Shown here: piece after piece, positions 21,061-33,580 of the stretch | Numbering within the stretch: position 1 is the first letter of the stretch | Layout of the letters: every line of letters starts with the position of its first letter | Source of the DNA: Coniella vitis | Taxonomy: Eukaryota; Ascomycota; Sordariomycetes; Diaporthales; Schizoparmaceae | DNA length: 64,000 nt | NCBI GenBank assembly: GCA_011317545.1 | Contig: WUJK01000009.1 | Span: 1,054,001 to 1,118,000, forward strand | Direction: 5' to 3' | The notes under the pieces: model-generated | Database searches by the model: none | The model's input: the letters and a program-made list of their open reading frames with translations, nothing else | Told to the model about the DNA's origin: nothing | Position numbers and translations under genes: made by a program

Positions 21061-22644
21061 GGTGGCGAGATTGTTCCGGATCCTGGACGACCTGGGGGAT
21101 CGGTAGGCTTCTTGGGTTTGCCTTGGCTTGCAACTTTTCTTTGTCCCTCGTTGGACTTTTTGGGCTTGCCTAGAGGCAACGGCTCAAAGAACAAGAGAAA
21201 CACAGCCGTGCTGTTAAAGATCACCGTGGTGATTCTCGTGCAAGCGCGTCGTGAACCTCGTCGCCCTTGGCTGCTGTCATGTACCAAGCGAGCGAAAAAA
21301 GAACGACGAAACAACGAGAGAAAAAACTAAGACACACAATTAAAGATTGACGAGGGCCCGTTGAGAAATATCACTGATGAAACGATTGTCTGGCATCAGT
21401 CGATACTCTATGTACTTGGCGACCCTATGGTTGTGGTTGGGGGGGGGGGAGGGGGAGAGAAGAAAACCAGAGAAAACGCCCAAAAGAAAGATGTGCTGGT
21501 CGGCGAGTATTTATTTGCGCGGCTGGTTCCAGCCCAAAAGATGGCGTCGGCTGCCTGCGACACCGTCTCGGTCGTCAATGATTGGGCGGAATGCAGGTGC
21601 ATGAAGATGTGAATAGTTCTGTACTATGTACATAGAAAATGCCCTTGCAGCCTTGGTACTTTGGCCGTAGGATCGTCACCGCAGCGTTGAGAAAAAGCGT
21701 CATCGAACAGGGGTCGCCAACCATCAGTCCCCGTTTTATGTCATGTCACTGGCTCCAAGGCGCTGCCAGGGCCAGGGACTTCCACTGCCACAACCTAAAC
21801 TTGCCCATCGCCGCAGCCCAGCCTCCTGGTGTGCCGTCAGAGTATCGGTCAAGATGGTGAGTTGGCACCGAGAAACAGACGCGAATATGGTAAACTGTCA
21901 CAAATTCAGGCTTAAGACCACACATTGAGGCAGCCCATTAACAGCTCGAGTACACATCCACCAATGAACTGCAATTTTGGCACTATCCATTGCGAAGGAA
22001 AAAGAAAGACACAGAAGTTGAGAGAAGACACTGGGCTCCTGTAGTGCAACAAATCAGCAAGCAGAGTCGGGAATAGGGCCACAGCCATGCAGGGTTCGGC
22101 GCCTAGTCTGGCGCAAGTGTGTGGTCGGTTTGGTTGCACGGAGACAGGCTCAGCTTTTTTGGTTATGTACTTACACCGAATCACACCCAATCAGTGCTCG
22201 CGTCTTATCTCAAATGTAGATTGAGAGACACCCAAAAGCATCGTGTGCATTTGGCATTTGGCATATGGCATCCTAATGTACCCGTTTACTGCCGTCATGG
22301 TCATTCACGCTCATGTTCTCGGTCCGGCGTAGCATATCTTTGACTCACTGCAACCGAGACATCCTGTGTGAGTTCAGCATTCCAATTGATGCATCAAAGG
22401 CTAACATAGTCTCAAAAATACACACGAAGTTGTTCATTGGGTCGCAATGTGTAGTGTATGGTATTTTGCGTATTGTTCTGCTATAGGTAAAATGTATCGG
22501 TAGGATAAGAAGTAAACGTTGTTAGACTAACGCCTTCCAAAGTGCGCTTTCTAAGATTGTCAGTCGAGGAACAGTCGTAAAACATACATCAAGTCTTCTC
22601 AATCTAAGCCAGAATCGTAGGATACAGTTGGATTGCCACCCCAG
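21061..22644. other. Intergenic region, no gene supported
   Basis: The upstream side of the BTB gene and downstream side of the membrane protein gene. A G-rich run lies at 21440-21455. No domain-bearing frame seen. Confidence 0.6.
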
Positions 22645-23915
22645 TTACCAGACGCCGGCGGGCTTTTGTATATGCTGGTAGTAACCAGTGTCTGTCCAGG
22701 TAGTGGGCACCTCAGCTCGCGTGAGAGGCATTTTCACGCATACTGATCAAACCATATAGCGTGGAAAACACTGCTTCATGTTAGGCAAACAGTCCCAGGC
22801 CAACATCATGTAGAATAGGTGGTGGACTCACTAGCTGCCGCCAGAGACACAAATCCAGTGCAGAAGCCAGCAACCTTTTCCTTGCTGCCCACAATGCTCT
22901 CGTCCATCCAGAAAAATGGACTGTGGCCAGTGACAAGTTTTCCAATAGCACCATAGCCGAGGTAGAGCGCCGCGGCTGCCATGGTGCCAAACAAGTGGCT
23001 GGGAACAGGCTGTGAAGCTTTGTGTCAGCCATACGGCACTTGAGATCCGAGACGGGGGAGTTACGATACCTACCTCCATTCGTCTTATGCTGTTCAAAAA
23101 GACAGCCTCGACCAGAGTGATCAAAGCTGGAAAGACGAAAAGGTTGAACAAGCAGAAAGGCTTGAACCAACCCTCGGCAAAGACATCTTTGAATGGAGGA
23201 TATTTGCTGCTGTCGTCCTCAACAATGACAGCGTAGAAGCCTTCATCACCGCCACCGCCACCTTGAGAAGGCCAATGAGCATGGCCGTTGGGAACCATGA
23301 TCGTCCAGTATACCATGACGTTGGTGAGAGCGAAAACGTGGGCGACCGTGTAGAACAGACTGAAGTAAAAGCGGCTGCGAGAGTCCGAAGTCTGCTCTGG
23401 CGGAGATAAGAACCGAATCAATCGTGTCTCCCAACGTCGGTCGGTCGGGTCGGTATCAGGCCAGTGCATGTGCGTGATAGTCCAGGCCTGTAACATTGAG
23501 GTCAACATAGTTGCACTTGATACATCATCATAATATAGGCATGTCTGCACATACCGTTACCATGGCGTGGTATAGAATGAGCAGGAACCATGTGACAGTA
23601 GAGAATTGAAAGGGTATGTGCCAGGCCGTGTGCTCATCCTGTCGATGCTTGATCTTGTAATCCAAAAGTATGGCGGCCGTTGCAATCAAGTAGGCAACGA
23701 TCCCGCCTCGGATGTAACCCAAGGCGTTTTGATTAAGAGGGCGCCACGGCGAATGCGCAGCTCGTAGAAAGATGGGCTGAAGCAACTTTAGCACAGAACG
23801 ACGCTGATGCAAGACTGCATTTAGTGAATCTCACGTGGTCAGAATTTTGAGCTTGCCCTTCTTCATCCTGCTGGCGGTAGCCCAGTAAAGGCGCCCGCTC
23901 CAAAACACGATCCAT
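22645..23915 (-). CDS. Multi-pass membrane protein, five exons, family uncertain
   Basis: A spliced model of 330 aa: exons 23915..23835, 23776..23555, 23487..23074, 23009..22832 and 22742..22645. All introns are GT-AG, and the first has a TGCTAAAG branch site. The phases fit throughout. It has about six hydrophobic segments (GIVAYLIATAAILLDY, STVTWFLLILYHAMVT, FYTVAHVFALTNVMVYWTI, LFNLFVFPALITLVEAVFL, GTMAAAALYLGYGAIGKLV, VAGFCTGFVSLAAA). The short cytosolic N-terminus is charged and the C-terminus hydrophilic (ends YYQHIQKPAGVW). The pattern recalls fungal FAR-17a/AIG1-like or rolling-stone-like proteins, but I would not commit to either. An unspliced reading would end inside exon 4; the last exon gives a sensible tail. 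Confidence 0.72.
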
Positions 23916-24834
23916 GGCGCAGGTAGATCGGAAGCTGGGGAAGGAAAAGTATGAAAACGATGGGCGTGGGCTCCCTTTCCTATCAGTAGACTGGTAGGAA
24001 GCGACGTGGATTTCAGGTCGTGGGAAAGTCAGGGTGACGAATACAAAACTGAAAAGGTTGGAATAAAGGAGTGTATTGTAGTTGATTGCTGGCGACGGCG
24101 TCGGTGATTGTGAAGCCAGAGGAGTGGGCGAGAGAATGAAAGTCCATAGCAATAACAAGGAGCCATAACAAATGTGGTGAAGAGGCAGCTCCTCCCCTTT
24201 TGCGGAAGTTGTTCACGACGAATTGGGCAGTAGCGGTCATGACGGTACACGCCTCACGCCATGAACCAAGCCGCACGGGAAAGAGTAGACAGCGGCTTCC
24301 TGACTTACCTTGGGTGCCCAGATTTACGGTACGCATTTGCCAAGTCCGTTTACGTTGTCGACAACCCTTGAGGGTGAAGTCTTGAAGACTTCCGAGTCCA
24401 TCCTGCTAAGAAATGATGAGAGAATACGCATTGAAGGCTATAACGCAAGTTTCAAGCTTAGCGACTACACCTTATTTGTTTATTTAACGGTGGTGAGAAG
24501 GAAGGACAGCGTGAGGTCACAGTCTTGTGAGTTATCCGGGTCTAGCCAGCAAGGATATTGCATGCCGAGCGTGCCTGACAGGGTCTAAGCAGGGGCCCCA
24601 GGCAGAGCCCCGCTTGTCGGCAGGCTGGGAACCTTGAGGCCAGCTATGAGCTCTACAATCATTGTCAGCTGTCAACTTCAAACTCGTGGCGCGCCAAACG
24701 CGAATGTGTACAACAACTCCCGCCAGCACCACTCCTCAAGACCAAAACGCCGTTGCCAATATTTCTGCCAATCACAACGTACAGTCCCGACCAGCGACCT
24801 TTCTCACAAACGCATCCACGTTTCCGACTCAGCC
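23916..24834. other. Divergent spacer between the membrane protein gene and SEC11
   Basis: About 0.9 kb that should hold both promoters. No gene recognised. Minus-strand frames at 24013-24336 probably lie in the leader of the membrane protein gene. Confidence 0.6.
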
Positions 24835-25585
24835 ATGCTGTCAACCCTCGCCAATCCGAGGCAACTTGCCTCGCAGATCTTGACCTTCGGTACGATGGCC
24901 AGCCCGCGCAAATGACACCGTCGCCAAGAAAGCTTGCACATCTCTGACAGATTTCATGCGATAGGTCTTATACTATCGTCTGCATTTATGATGTGGAAAG
25001 GGTACGATTTGACGTCGCATACCGAAAACTTCGAGCGCAGGCTAGCTAATACCTCGTCTAGACTCTCTGTTATCACCGACTCACCATCGCCGATCGTCGT
25101 CGTTCTCTCGGGCAGCATGGAGCCAGCGTTCCAGCGTGGCGATCTTCTCTTTCTCTGTATGACCGATCCAAAGCCAAGCCTTCTTCTGGACGTTCTGGCA
25201 ATTTGGCAATAAGAATGAAGGAATACCGAATACTGACATGTGTTGGGTTGTAGGGAATCGCAACCTGGTGCAGGAGACGGACGTGGGCGATATTGTGGTA
25301 TACAACGTCAAAGAAAAGGACATTCCTATCGTTCACAGAATAGTACGCAAGTTCGGAACCGGAGAACATGCCAAGCTCCTGACCAAGGGTGACAACAATG
25401 TGGCCGACGACACGGAATTGTACGCAAGAGGACAAGACTACCTCGAGAGGAAGGACATTATCGGTAGCGTCTTTGCCTACATACCTTTTGTGGGTTACGT
25501 TACAATCATGCTGTCGGAACACCCTTGGATGAAGACTGCATTGATCGGCATAATGGGACTAATGGTGGTTCTGCAAAGAGAATAA
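24835..25585 (+). CDS. SEC11: Signal peptidase complex catalytic subunit SEC11
   Basis: The ER membrane serine protease that removes signal peptides from secretory proteins. Exons 24835..24889, 24965..25156 and 25254..25585 give 192 aa. The second junction rebuilds the conserved LFLWNRN. A single N-terminal membrane anchor (LILSSAFMMWKGY region) is followed by the catalytic Ser69 in VVLSGSMEPAFQRGDLLFL, His110 in IPIVHRIV and the acidic site at TKGDNNVADD (from D129). This is the Ser-His-Asp arrangement of eukaryotic signal peptidases. Box E, GSVFAYIPFVGYVTIML, and a final hydrophobic helix complete it. Length is normal for the family. A small insert (LANTSSRLSVITDS) sits before the Ser box. 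Confidence 0.95.
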
Positions 25586-26790
25586 GGCATAGAATAGGGG
25601 CGGCGCTGTGATTGGTCCTGTGTTTTGAGCCACCAGGCGAATGGAGTTTTTAAGTTGCTGGTTCACTTACGGCTTGTATGGGCTCTTGGATCGCAATTCA
25701 AGAAATTATATAGCCTGCATGGAATTATGGTTAGGAATTAGATGGTGTCGCAAGCACGCCTCTGGACAGGTTGACTTAATCCAAGTGCTACCTCATCACT
25801 GTTAGTGATTGGGTGAGAATAGCCTTTCTACGTTGCATATATACACAACTTCAGCCTCCTTCTCATACCAGAGTTCTCCATGTGTGCTATACAGGCATTT
25901 GTCTCGAGGCCTCGTTAATTCTTCTATACACCCGTTGGACAATCAAGGCAAAGCTTGCCACCCAATACCCAAGGATCCTGATAAAGCAACCCCTACCACG
26001 CCCTCGCAGAAATATTACACGATACCGATACTATCCCAACACATTACTCGCAATGTGCCATTGCTGACAAGTCGAGGTCAAACCACAAGAACCATATAGT
26101 ATTGTTCAGGCAATCAACGCACTACTGGTGACCTGGTCTTGTGTGATTTTCCTTTTTTTTTTTTTTTTCTCTCAGCCAACATAGCTTGTGGATTCAGGGC
26201 AATTAGCACAACGGGCATTCCAATCAAAGTACAGCAACCGTCATTTCTACACAGGTAGTTTGAAATGTTGAGGTGATTTGTTCCCACCGTTCGGTTGGAG
26301 GTGGGAGGGAGGTACGTTGACCTTACCGTACGTAGTGTGGACTAGGTAAGTAAGTACTTGGTTATCCTAGGCTAGAAAATGGCAGCGGTCCACCTTCCGA
26401 AAAGGGAATATCCAGTGCGGCGCAAAGCTCATGATTGGTCGACATACCTTTGACAACAACATGCTCTCCCCCTGTTTGCTTGTTTCCAATTCCTAGGTAG
26501 CTCCTGATCAAGACGTCAACCTTTTTCTGTTTATAATAGTCACTGCATACATTGTAAATTGTAATGAAGATGTGTGGGCGTCGATATTGGGGTAATGGTT
26601 GGGTATCTCCGTTATGGAGATGATCCGTGGTTTCTACTTCGTCCGCTCTTCTAAATTCGCTATATAAAAGATAACCTCCGCCATATCACTCGCACGCCTC
26701 ATGACAACCATGATTGCGTAAACAGAACTTATTTAATCAAAAGTCCTCCATATCTATGGTCGTGATAAGATCGAAACGACATGGCAAACA
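25586..26790. other. Convergent spacer between SEC11 and PPX1
   Basis: 1.2 kb with no supported gene. A T tract lies at 26151-26168 and TAGGTAAGTAAGTACTTGG-like words near 26342. Small plus-strand frames at 25809-26099 look non-coding. Confidence 0.6.
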
Positions 26791-28110
26791 TCAAAGCTTC
26801 GCAGCTTCCTTCATCGTAGCTCGCAACAACGGGGCCAGCTGCTTGCGGCTATTCCTCGTCACATTCTGGTACCAGCAGTACCTGACCTCGCCATCACCCT
26901 TGTAGTCCAGCGCGCCATCGTGAAAAGGTGCCAAGCCTAGCGCTTCGCTGTGCAGCTCGACAAACCTTTCCACTGCCTGTACAGCCTTTGGGTTGAATGC
27001 CCATATGAGCAGGTTCCGCTTGAACACGCCATCGTCCTTGGCAGAAGACGTCATGATGGACGCAATATCGCACTGTTTCTCTTGTGCAAACTTGCGAAAC
27101 TCGTCGATCAGCGTTTCCTTGTCGCCTAGATGCTTCAGCATGTAGTGGAACCCTTGCGGAATGCTAGCGGTGCCGAGCACCATGCCGGCTTCGGTCCACG
27201 CCTTGTAGTCCTTGCGGAAATTGTCGCGATACGAGAATTGCGAGATATCCTCTTTCAGCTCGCTCAGCTCCTTGTAGTACTTCTTGCGGCTGTACTCCTT
27301 GGGTAGTTTGGATTCGAGGTACTCTGCGATTTGTACGTCCAGCTCGGTCGTCTTGGCTTTGGACTTCAAGTTATTAGTATCGAGGAAGATGGCCGAGAGT
27401 GCGATGCGGGCTAATCCAGCGTCAATGTCTGCTTGGCTTGGGCTACCCTCCCCTTCTTGGGCGGGGTGATTGGACAGGCCCTCCCAGACATTACGGCAGT
27501 ATTCCACCACCAAGCTCACGCAGCTCCCCGTCTTCTTGAGGATGCGCGGCTCGTCTCCCGTATCGGCAGCAACGACATTCTCGTCTTCATGGTGGTCAAC
27601 ACAACCGACGATGCGGGAGGTGTAGTTTTCTGCTATCGAGCCAGTCAGGGCATTGTGGTCCACCAGCACCCAGCGCGTGTCTTGCGGCGCGAGATCCTGC
27701 GTCTTCGTGACCTCGTCAAGGTCGGACAGCGTAAGCAGTTCCTGCGACTTGACGCCGGCGTACGCGAGGGCGGCGCCGAGCTCGGGCCGGAGAGGGAGGT
27801 CTTCGCGGGGGATGTTGGCAAGAGGGATGTGGAGGGTATAGTTGGGCGCCGTGTGGCTGCGAAAGTATGCGAACAGGACGGCTGAGCAGAGCGAGTCGAG
27901 GTCTGGGCGCATGCGAAGGGAGGCGAGGCACGTTGGTTAGTGGAAGTTCCAGGCACTGACCAGGATGGCTTGGAAAGGGAGGCTCGAAACCTTACCTGCA
28001 GACTCATTGCCAATGACAAAGGTCAAGGGACATGGGCGCTGGCCAACCGGGGCCTTCAAGCTCCTGCGGGCAAGCTCAAGAAAAGCACTCAGGCTCCGGG
28101 GAGGCGGCAT
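26791..28110 (-). CDS. PPX1: Exopolyphosphatase (PPX1 type, DHH phosphoesterase)
   Basis: Hydrolyses inorganic polyphosphate from the chain end, releasing phosphate in cytosol and mitochondria. Exons 28110..27996 and 27902..26791 (GTAAGG donor, CCCAG acceptor) give 408 aa, close to yeast Ppx1 (397). The intron splits the first DHH-family motif, VIGNESADLDSLCSAV. The next metal sites are D120-H121-N122 (VLVDHNAL) and D141-H142-H143 (GCVDHHEDE). The C-terminal DHHA2 part follows (RDNFRKDYKAW region through KRNLLIWAFNP). All metal-binding motifs are intact. The upstream exon carries FLELARRSLK, normal for the family. Confidence 0.93.
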
Positions 28111-29355
28111 GATGGGTTGTATGGTTGTAGTTGTGCGTATGCACAAGGAGCAATGGCGGGGTAAAATGGGCGCAACTATGGTGGGGGCAGCGTTTGGTTT
28201 CCAGGGCAATCTGCTTACGTCACCGGCTCTAGACCCTTGGTGATGGGGAGCCCAGGAGCGACAGTGCAAATGGCAGCCTTGGACGTCCCCAGATCAAGAT
28301 TGGAGCGCATTTAGTGGTGGACTGGCTACCCCGGGAGAATCTTTTACATAGCCGCATTCACGAAAAAGATTTTCTCCTGTTATACTTGTATTATTGTTGG
28401 GCGTGACGTGTCCGGGACTGTGGTCCAAGCGTTCTGAAAGCGCTGCGCTGACCACGCTGAAAATGACTTCCTGTCGACACCTGCCGCCCACAAAAAGTAC
28501 TATGGACATCCACAGCGATGTACGGGCAGGGAGATATATAGTACTTGGGTTGGTCGCCATACTTGTTAGTTGCGGGTGCGAACGCAGCTGCACGCAACTA
28601 TTCCAGGCCTTGATTAGAATTAATACATGGTAATGTAAATATCTGTCTATCTTCTGCCTATCTATTCGGTGGCTGCCACTGGCTACAAGGCCTGCAGGGG
28701 CCCTACAAGCTTGTCCGCAACAAGGTTTTACCATGCCTAGTACTAGGTAGGTACTATGTAGGCCTTTGTTATTCAGCGGGCCAATCGTGGATCACCGGCG
28801 TCTCGAGCAATCCAGAATGCCGGCAGATCCTGCAACCTTCCACTTCCACCTCCGAGCGGGACGGCAGGATGGAGAATAATTCGCCAAGACTCTGCTTCGA
28901 ACAACATGACCCCACTCGCAGTGAGGGTTGCAATAACAGCTGCTCCCAGCTCAGAATGGAGACCTAGGGAGGAGACTGATAGGACGGGTGCTGCAGTCCT
29001 GTCTCGAGTGCGTGGTGATTGGCTGACAGCTTGTATAACAAAGGGCGCTATTCCTGCCAGTACTCAAGTAATCCTTACAATACGGATACTACTCCATCAG
29101 TCAAAGTACGTCGGCTTGCTTAGCACATGTTGGCTGGCAAGACGGCAAGAACACAACTCCACCTGATAAAAGCCGCGCTGGCGCTCGTGCTGTTGTTCAA
29201 AATAGTCACCAACTCCAAGCGTTGCTGCTCCTCTCCTCTTTGTCGGGATCCTACGCAACCTCGCTCACCTCATAGGACCATCTCACGCCCTCGGTTCTGG
29301 AATCGTAGTCGCCAAACCCTATACCTCTGAGCATTCAAGTATACCTAATTCGGTC
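28111..29355. other. Divergent spacer between PPX1 and the phosphatase-like gene
   Basis: 1.2 kb. No gene supported. CCTAGTACTAGGTAGGTACT-like palindromic words occur at about 28735-28758. Confidence 0.6.
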
Positions 29356-30998
29356 ATGATGGGATTCGTGACAGTTCCCTCATTGTTAGCTTTCCTGGCT
29401 GGCCAGGCTATGGCCGAGACGACTCTCGGCGTGTACATATTCCATCGACAGTGAGTCTGCATTCGATGCTCTGCCAAGTCACGCAGCTCGCTCACTTGCC
29501 TCGCCTGTGGCTCTCCGCATCTAACAGTCTCTTAGTGGTGATAGAACGTCAAAGTCTTGGCCGCCGACTGCTCTGACGGCTCTGGGGACCGACGAGGTCT
29601 ACACATCAGGCAGCTGGTTCCGCGATCGATATATCGCAAGCAACAGCACCAATCCCATCTTCAACCAGTCTCCAGACCTGGTCACGCTCTCCCAGCTCTC
29701 CATCACTGCCCCCGTCGACAATGTCTTGCAGTCCTCCGCCATCGTCTTCACCCAGGGCATCTACCCTCCAGCAGGCAGCCAGGCCGACCAAACCCTGGCC
29801 AGCGGTGCCTCGACACAGGCTCCGCTCAACGGGTACCAGTATATTCCCGTTAATATCGTGACGTCTGCTACCACCTCGACTGGCTCCGAGGATAGTGCGT
29901 GGCTGCAAGGCAGTTCAGGCTGTGCAAAGGCCGTGGCAAGCAGCAGCGAATATCTGCAAAGCGAGGAATATCTCGACCTCTTGAATACGACGGGTTCCTT
30001 TTACCAGAGCCTGTTGCCAGTGTACAACTCCACCTTCACCAGCAAAACAGCCACTTACCAGAATGCTTACACAAGTGCGTATTCCCCGTTCCTGGCACTC
30101 TTGTCGTCCAAAATTTGGAGCTTCTCATGACTCACCATTCCCAGTCTTTGACTACGTTCACGTTGCCCAAATCCACAACCAGACTATCCCTTCGGACAGT
30201 CTCCTCACAAACGAGACAACCCATCAGCTTCAAACCCTTGCCAACGCTCACGAATGGGGCCTCGCATACAACGCCTCCGATCCCATCCGCGCCGTTGCAG
30301 GCGCAGTCCTAGCAGGCCAGGTCCTGCAAGCCCTCAACAGCACGCTCACCGCGCGCCTCAGCCAGACCTCCACCCAGCGACTCACCGTCCAATTCGGCGC
30401 TTATGGAGCATTCATGTCCTTTTTCGGGCTGGCAAACCTCACAGCTGCCTCGGGGGATTTCCGCGGCATCGTCGACTATGCCAGCTCCATGAGCTTTGAG
30501 CTCGTCACCAACGCCACTGTCAACGGTACCGGCGCGCCAGCAACTATCAACCCAGACGACGTCAGCGTGCGTTTCCTATTCGCCAACGGCTCAGCCTCGG
30601 ACACAAATGTGCCCCAAGTGTATCCCTTGTTTGGCCAGTCTGAGACGACTATCTCATGGAACGACTTTGCAGCTGGCATGTCCAAATTCTCCATCGCCAG
30701 CACAGCAGCGTGGTGCCAAGCCTGCGGCAACACAACCGGTGTCTGCGCCTCTGCGTCTTCATCCGGCTCCGGTTCAGGCTCGGCCTCCACATCATCCAAG
30801 TCCACAAGCAAAATCACCCCCGGTGTGGCAGCAGGGATCGGCATCCTTAGTCTTTTGGGGCTCATCTTGCTGGTTAGCACTGTCGCAGTCCTAGCTGGCT
30901 TCAGAGTCGTGCGCCAGGGAGCCAAGGGAGCAGCGAAGGGGTCCGGGTACAGCAGCCGTTCGGCGTCGCCTGCGACGGGAGATGACAAGACTGCCTAG
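29356..30998 (+). CDS. Histidine-phosphatase-fold protein, secreted with C-terminal membrane anchor
   Basis: A branch-2 histidine acid phosphatase relative. Exons 29356..29450, 29536..30074 and 30145..30998 give 495 aa. A signal peptide (MMGFVTVPSLLAFLAGQAMA) precedes the catalytic FHRHGDRT box. The first intron falls inside the codon of the phospho-accepting His32 of RHGDR. Many N-glycosylation sites follow (for example SNSTN, LLNTTG, ALNSTL). A Ser-rich stalk and one transmembrane helix (GIGILSLLGLILLVSTVAVLAGF) with a basic cytosolic tail suggest a cell-surface protein. Odd point: the HD (or HAE) proton-donor motif expected late in the domain is not visible. The corresponding stretch appears to read TVQFGAYGAFMSFFGL. 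It may have altered or no phosphatase activity. The second ATG at 29359 could equally be the start. Confidence 0.82.
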
Positions 30999-31534
30999 CG
31001 AGGGTCTGTTGAATGGCGGGCGTGGCAGGAGAGAATCAAGTCGGAGGATTTCCGAGAGGCGATTGCGGCGGTTATGTCGCGGTCCTAGCGGTATTCTCTT
31101 GAGTCATCTGATATGGCCTTTTGTTGCACCGGATCCGTGGAATTGGGGATTCTCTGGATTGCGTGTGAGATGGGAATTGCCGACAGTAAGAAACAAACAA
31201 TGATGGACATGGTTATGATACAAGCAATAGCTTTTTGGTGAATCATGAGTCGAATTTGGTTCGCGGAGAACGGGACGAAACGTGTGGGCTTGCAATTGCT
31301 CTAGGCCTCTCTGTAAGAAACCTTTTCGTGGCTTGCCTTGGTATCAAGTAAACAGATATATGAATATACTATAGTATATAGGAAAATAACCGATATGTAG
31401 TGGTGATTATATAGCGACGACAAAAGAGACGACATAGGACGGAAATCGTACAAGTGAATTTCAGCATCATGTCCAGCCTGGTATCATCTCATCCCCTAGA
31501 CACAATTAGTGTGCACCGCCATGCCATGGCCTTC
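30999..31534. other. Convergent spacer
   Basis: 536 bp between two converging genes, with AT-rich 3' sequence (31356-31412). Nothing recognised. Confidence 0.7.
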
Positions 31535-32719
31535 CTACAACTTACTGCCCTTCTTCCCCGTCTTGATATTCTTGGAGTGCCCCGTCGTCAAGAAATCCGG
31601 ATACTTCATCCCCTCCTCGAGGCCCACAGTCATGGATGCCGGGCTTCTCCACGACGACCCATCCACAACCAGCACATGCCCATTGATATAGTTGGACGCA
31701 TCACTGAGTAAGAAGACCGTCGAATCCGCAATATCACGCACCGTGCCCCACCGTCCACTGGGAATCGCCCTCGCCGCCTCCGAGGACTCATGCGCGTCCG
31801 CGGTGGCAAGTCTCTCCATACCCTCAGTGCCAGCGATAGGCCCAGGGGTGATGACGTTGGAAACGACACCTAGAGGTCCATACTCGAGTGCGACGCTCGC
31901 CACGAGGCTGTCGACGCCGGCTTTAGCGGCGCTGACGTGCGATTGCAGCGGCATCCCCGTGTAGTGAAATGCAGCTGAAATGGCAATGAAGCGCCCTCCT
32001 GTGGAGACTTGGCCTGGCGCGGGCGGGTTTGGATTCCGCGCCGCGGAGGCGACGAGGTGGTCGATGGTCGCTTTTATGGTGTTGAAGGTGCCGATAGTGT
32101 CGATTTCAATGACGGATCTGAAGCCGTTTGGTGAGAGGCCCGACAAAGGCACAACGAAATTTCCTGCTGCGCCGGCGCTGTTTCCTCATTGAGACATCAG
32201 TTTGAAGGAAAATGTGTGGGAAAATGAGGTGGACACGAACATGACATAGTCGATTTGGCCTAGCTCGTCGATGCAACGGTCTACTGCAGCTTTGAGGCTG
32301 TCAAACTGGAGGGGAAGCGAAAGGCTTTGTCAATACAAGAATCCCATCAAAGAGCCAGAGAAGCAGCAAGAGCCACACCCTCTCACCTTGCGGACATCGA
32401 CTGCACCGATGCCAAGTACTTTGGCTCCCTTGCGCACAGCGGCAATCTCCTTGGCCACGCGTTCCGTCTTTTCGACGTTGCGGCCGATGATGCAGGCGTT
32501 GGCGCCCAAGTAGACCAGAGCCTTGGTCTGGACACTGCAGATTGTCCCAGCACCGCCTGTCACAAAGACGACTTTGCCATCTGGGTTAAAGTAAGAGTAG
32601 GTTAGTTTGTATTGATCTGCAGGGCGATTCTGTGATGTGATTGACAGTTGGGGCGAGAGCTTACCAAAGATGCCATCCCGCCAGACATTACTCAACACGG
32701 ACGAGCGGTCAAACAACAT
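31535..32719 (-). CDS. SPS19: Peroxisomal 2,4-dienoyl-CoA reductase (SDR family)
   Basis: NADPH-dependent short-chain reductase that removes even-position double bonds so unsaturated fatty acids can enter peroxisomal beta-oxidation. Exons 32719..32665, 32580..32387, 32305..32241 and 32177..31535 give 318 aa, with phases matching. The Rossmann start reads GKVVFVTGGAGTICSVQ. GANACIIGRNVEKTE binds cofactor, DYVIAGAAGNF is the conserved NAG-like block, and SHVSAAKAGVDSL holds the catalytic lysine region of the DECR subgroup. The C-terminus is GSKL, a canonical PTS1 peroxisome signal, which fixes the location. Length is close to yeast Sps19 plus a short extension. It shares its upstream spacer with the Rad60-like gene. 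Confidence 0.93.
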
Positions 32720-33580
32720 CGTGACACGCTACTATCAATCGGTGGAAGGGCGTCGGGCTGGTGCTCTCGTTCGGACTGAAACCTAGAAACGTAGCCGAAT
32801 GTCACGAAGCGCCGATGTCAAGTCCCCTAGAGCCGCCTGAAGACTTCGCAGCCGCTCTGGAGCTGAAGACGGGTCTGGGTTTTCAACAATCACTTCGTCA
32901 AAGACAGCGGCCACAATGCAGACACAACTGAAGAGGTAGACCTGTATAAATATATGCGCACGGAAGAAAGAACGCCAGATATGAGGAGGCATGGCCGGGA
33001 GCAGAGGAAGAGAGCTGGGTTCAATGTCGCGATTGGACGTCTGATGCGTGAGCGTGAGAGGAGTGGAGTGCGTTGGACGAGCCTCGGTTTGGCCCGCATA
33101 ACTTCATAGTACTTGGGGTCCTCTGCCCAGCTGTTACTATGTGATAGTGCAGGGTTTCCCCAGCTGCCCCACGCTGTGCTGCCACCCCTGCTGGGCGCCT
33201 CTTTGTACCGCCGGAGCGCCTGTAGGTACAGGCACTTAACCCTGACAGGGTCGCGTATTATGCACCGTGCTGCTGGCACCCCACTAACTTGACCGCAGCT
33301 TAGCTCTCCTCGATTTCCGTTAAGCGTGTACTTCCTACAGGCACATACATCTACAGTGACGTGGGGATCTTTTTATCTTCGTCTTTCGTTTGCTTTACCA
33401 ATCATACACGACGCGCTCGACGGACGCGCCCTGCATGTTATAAAGACACAAGACTTGCCTTCTGCGATCATATCGAATGGCTCGCACCTGACATATGGTT
33501 CACAGCTCCTTCAAATTACTCCTTTCTCGATAGCACTGCACAATCTCGGCGAGGATTCGCCAACCGCGACAATAGCTGCA
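32720..33580. other. Divergent promoter region between SPS19 and the Rad60-like gene
   Basis: About 860 bp, no gene. The Rad60-like frame stays open upstream to 33326 but only with a GTG, so I treat that part as leader. Confidence 0.6.
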
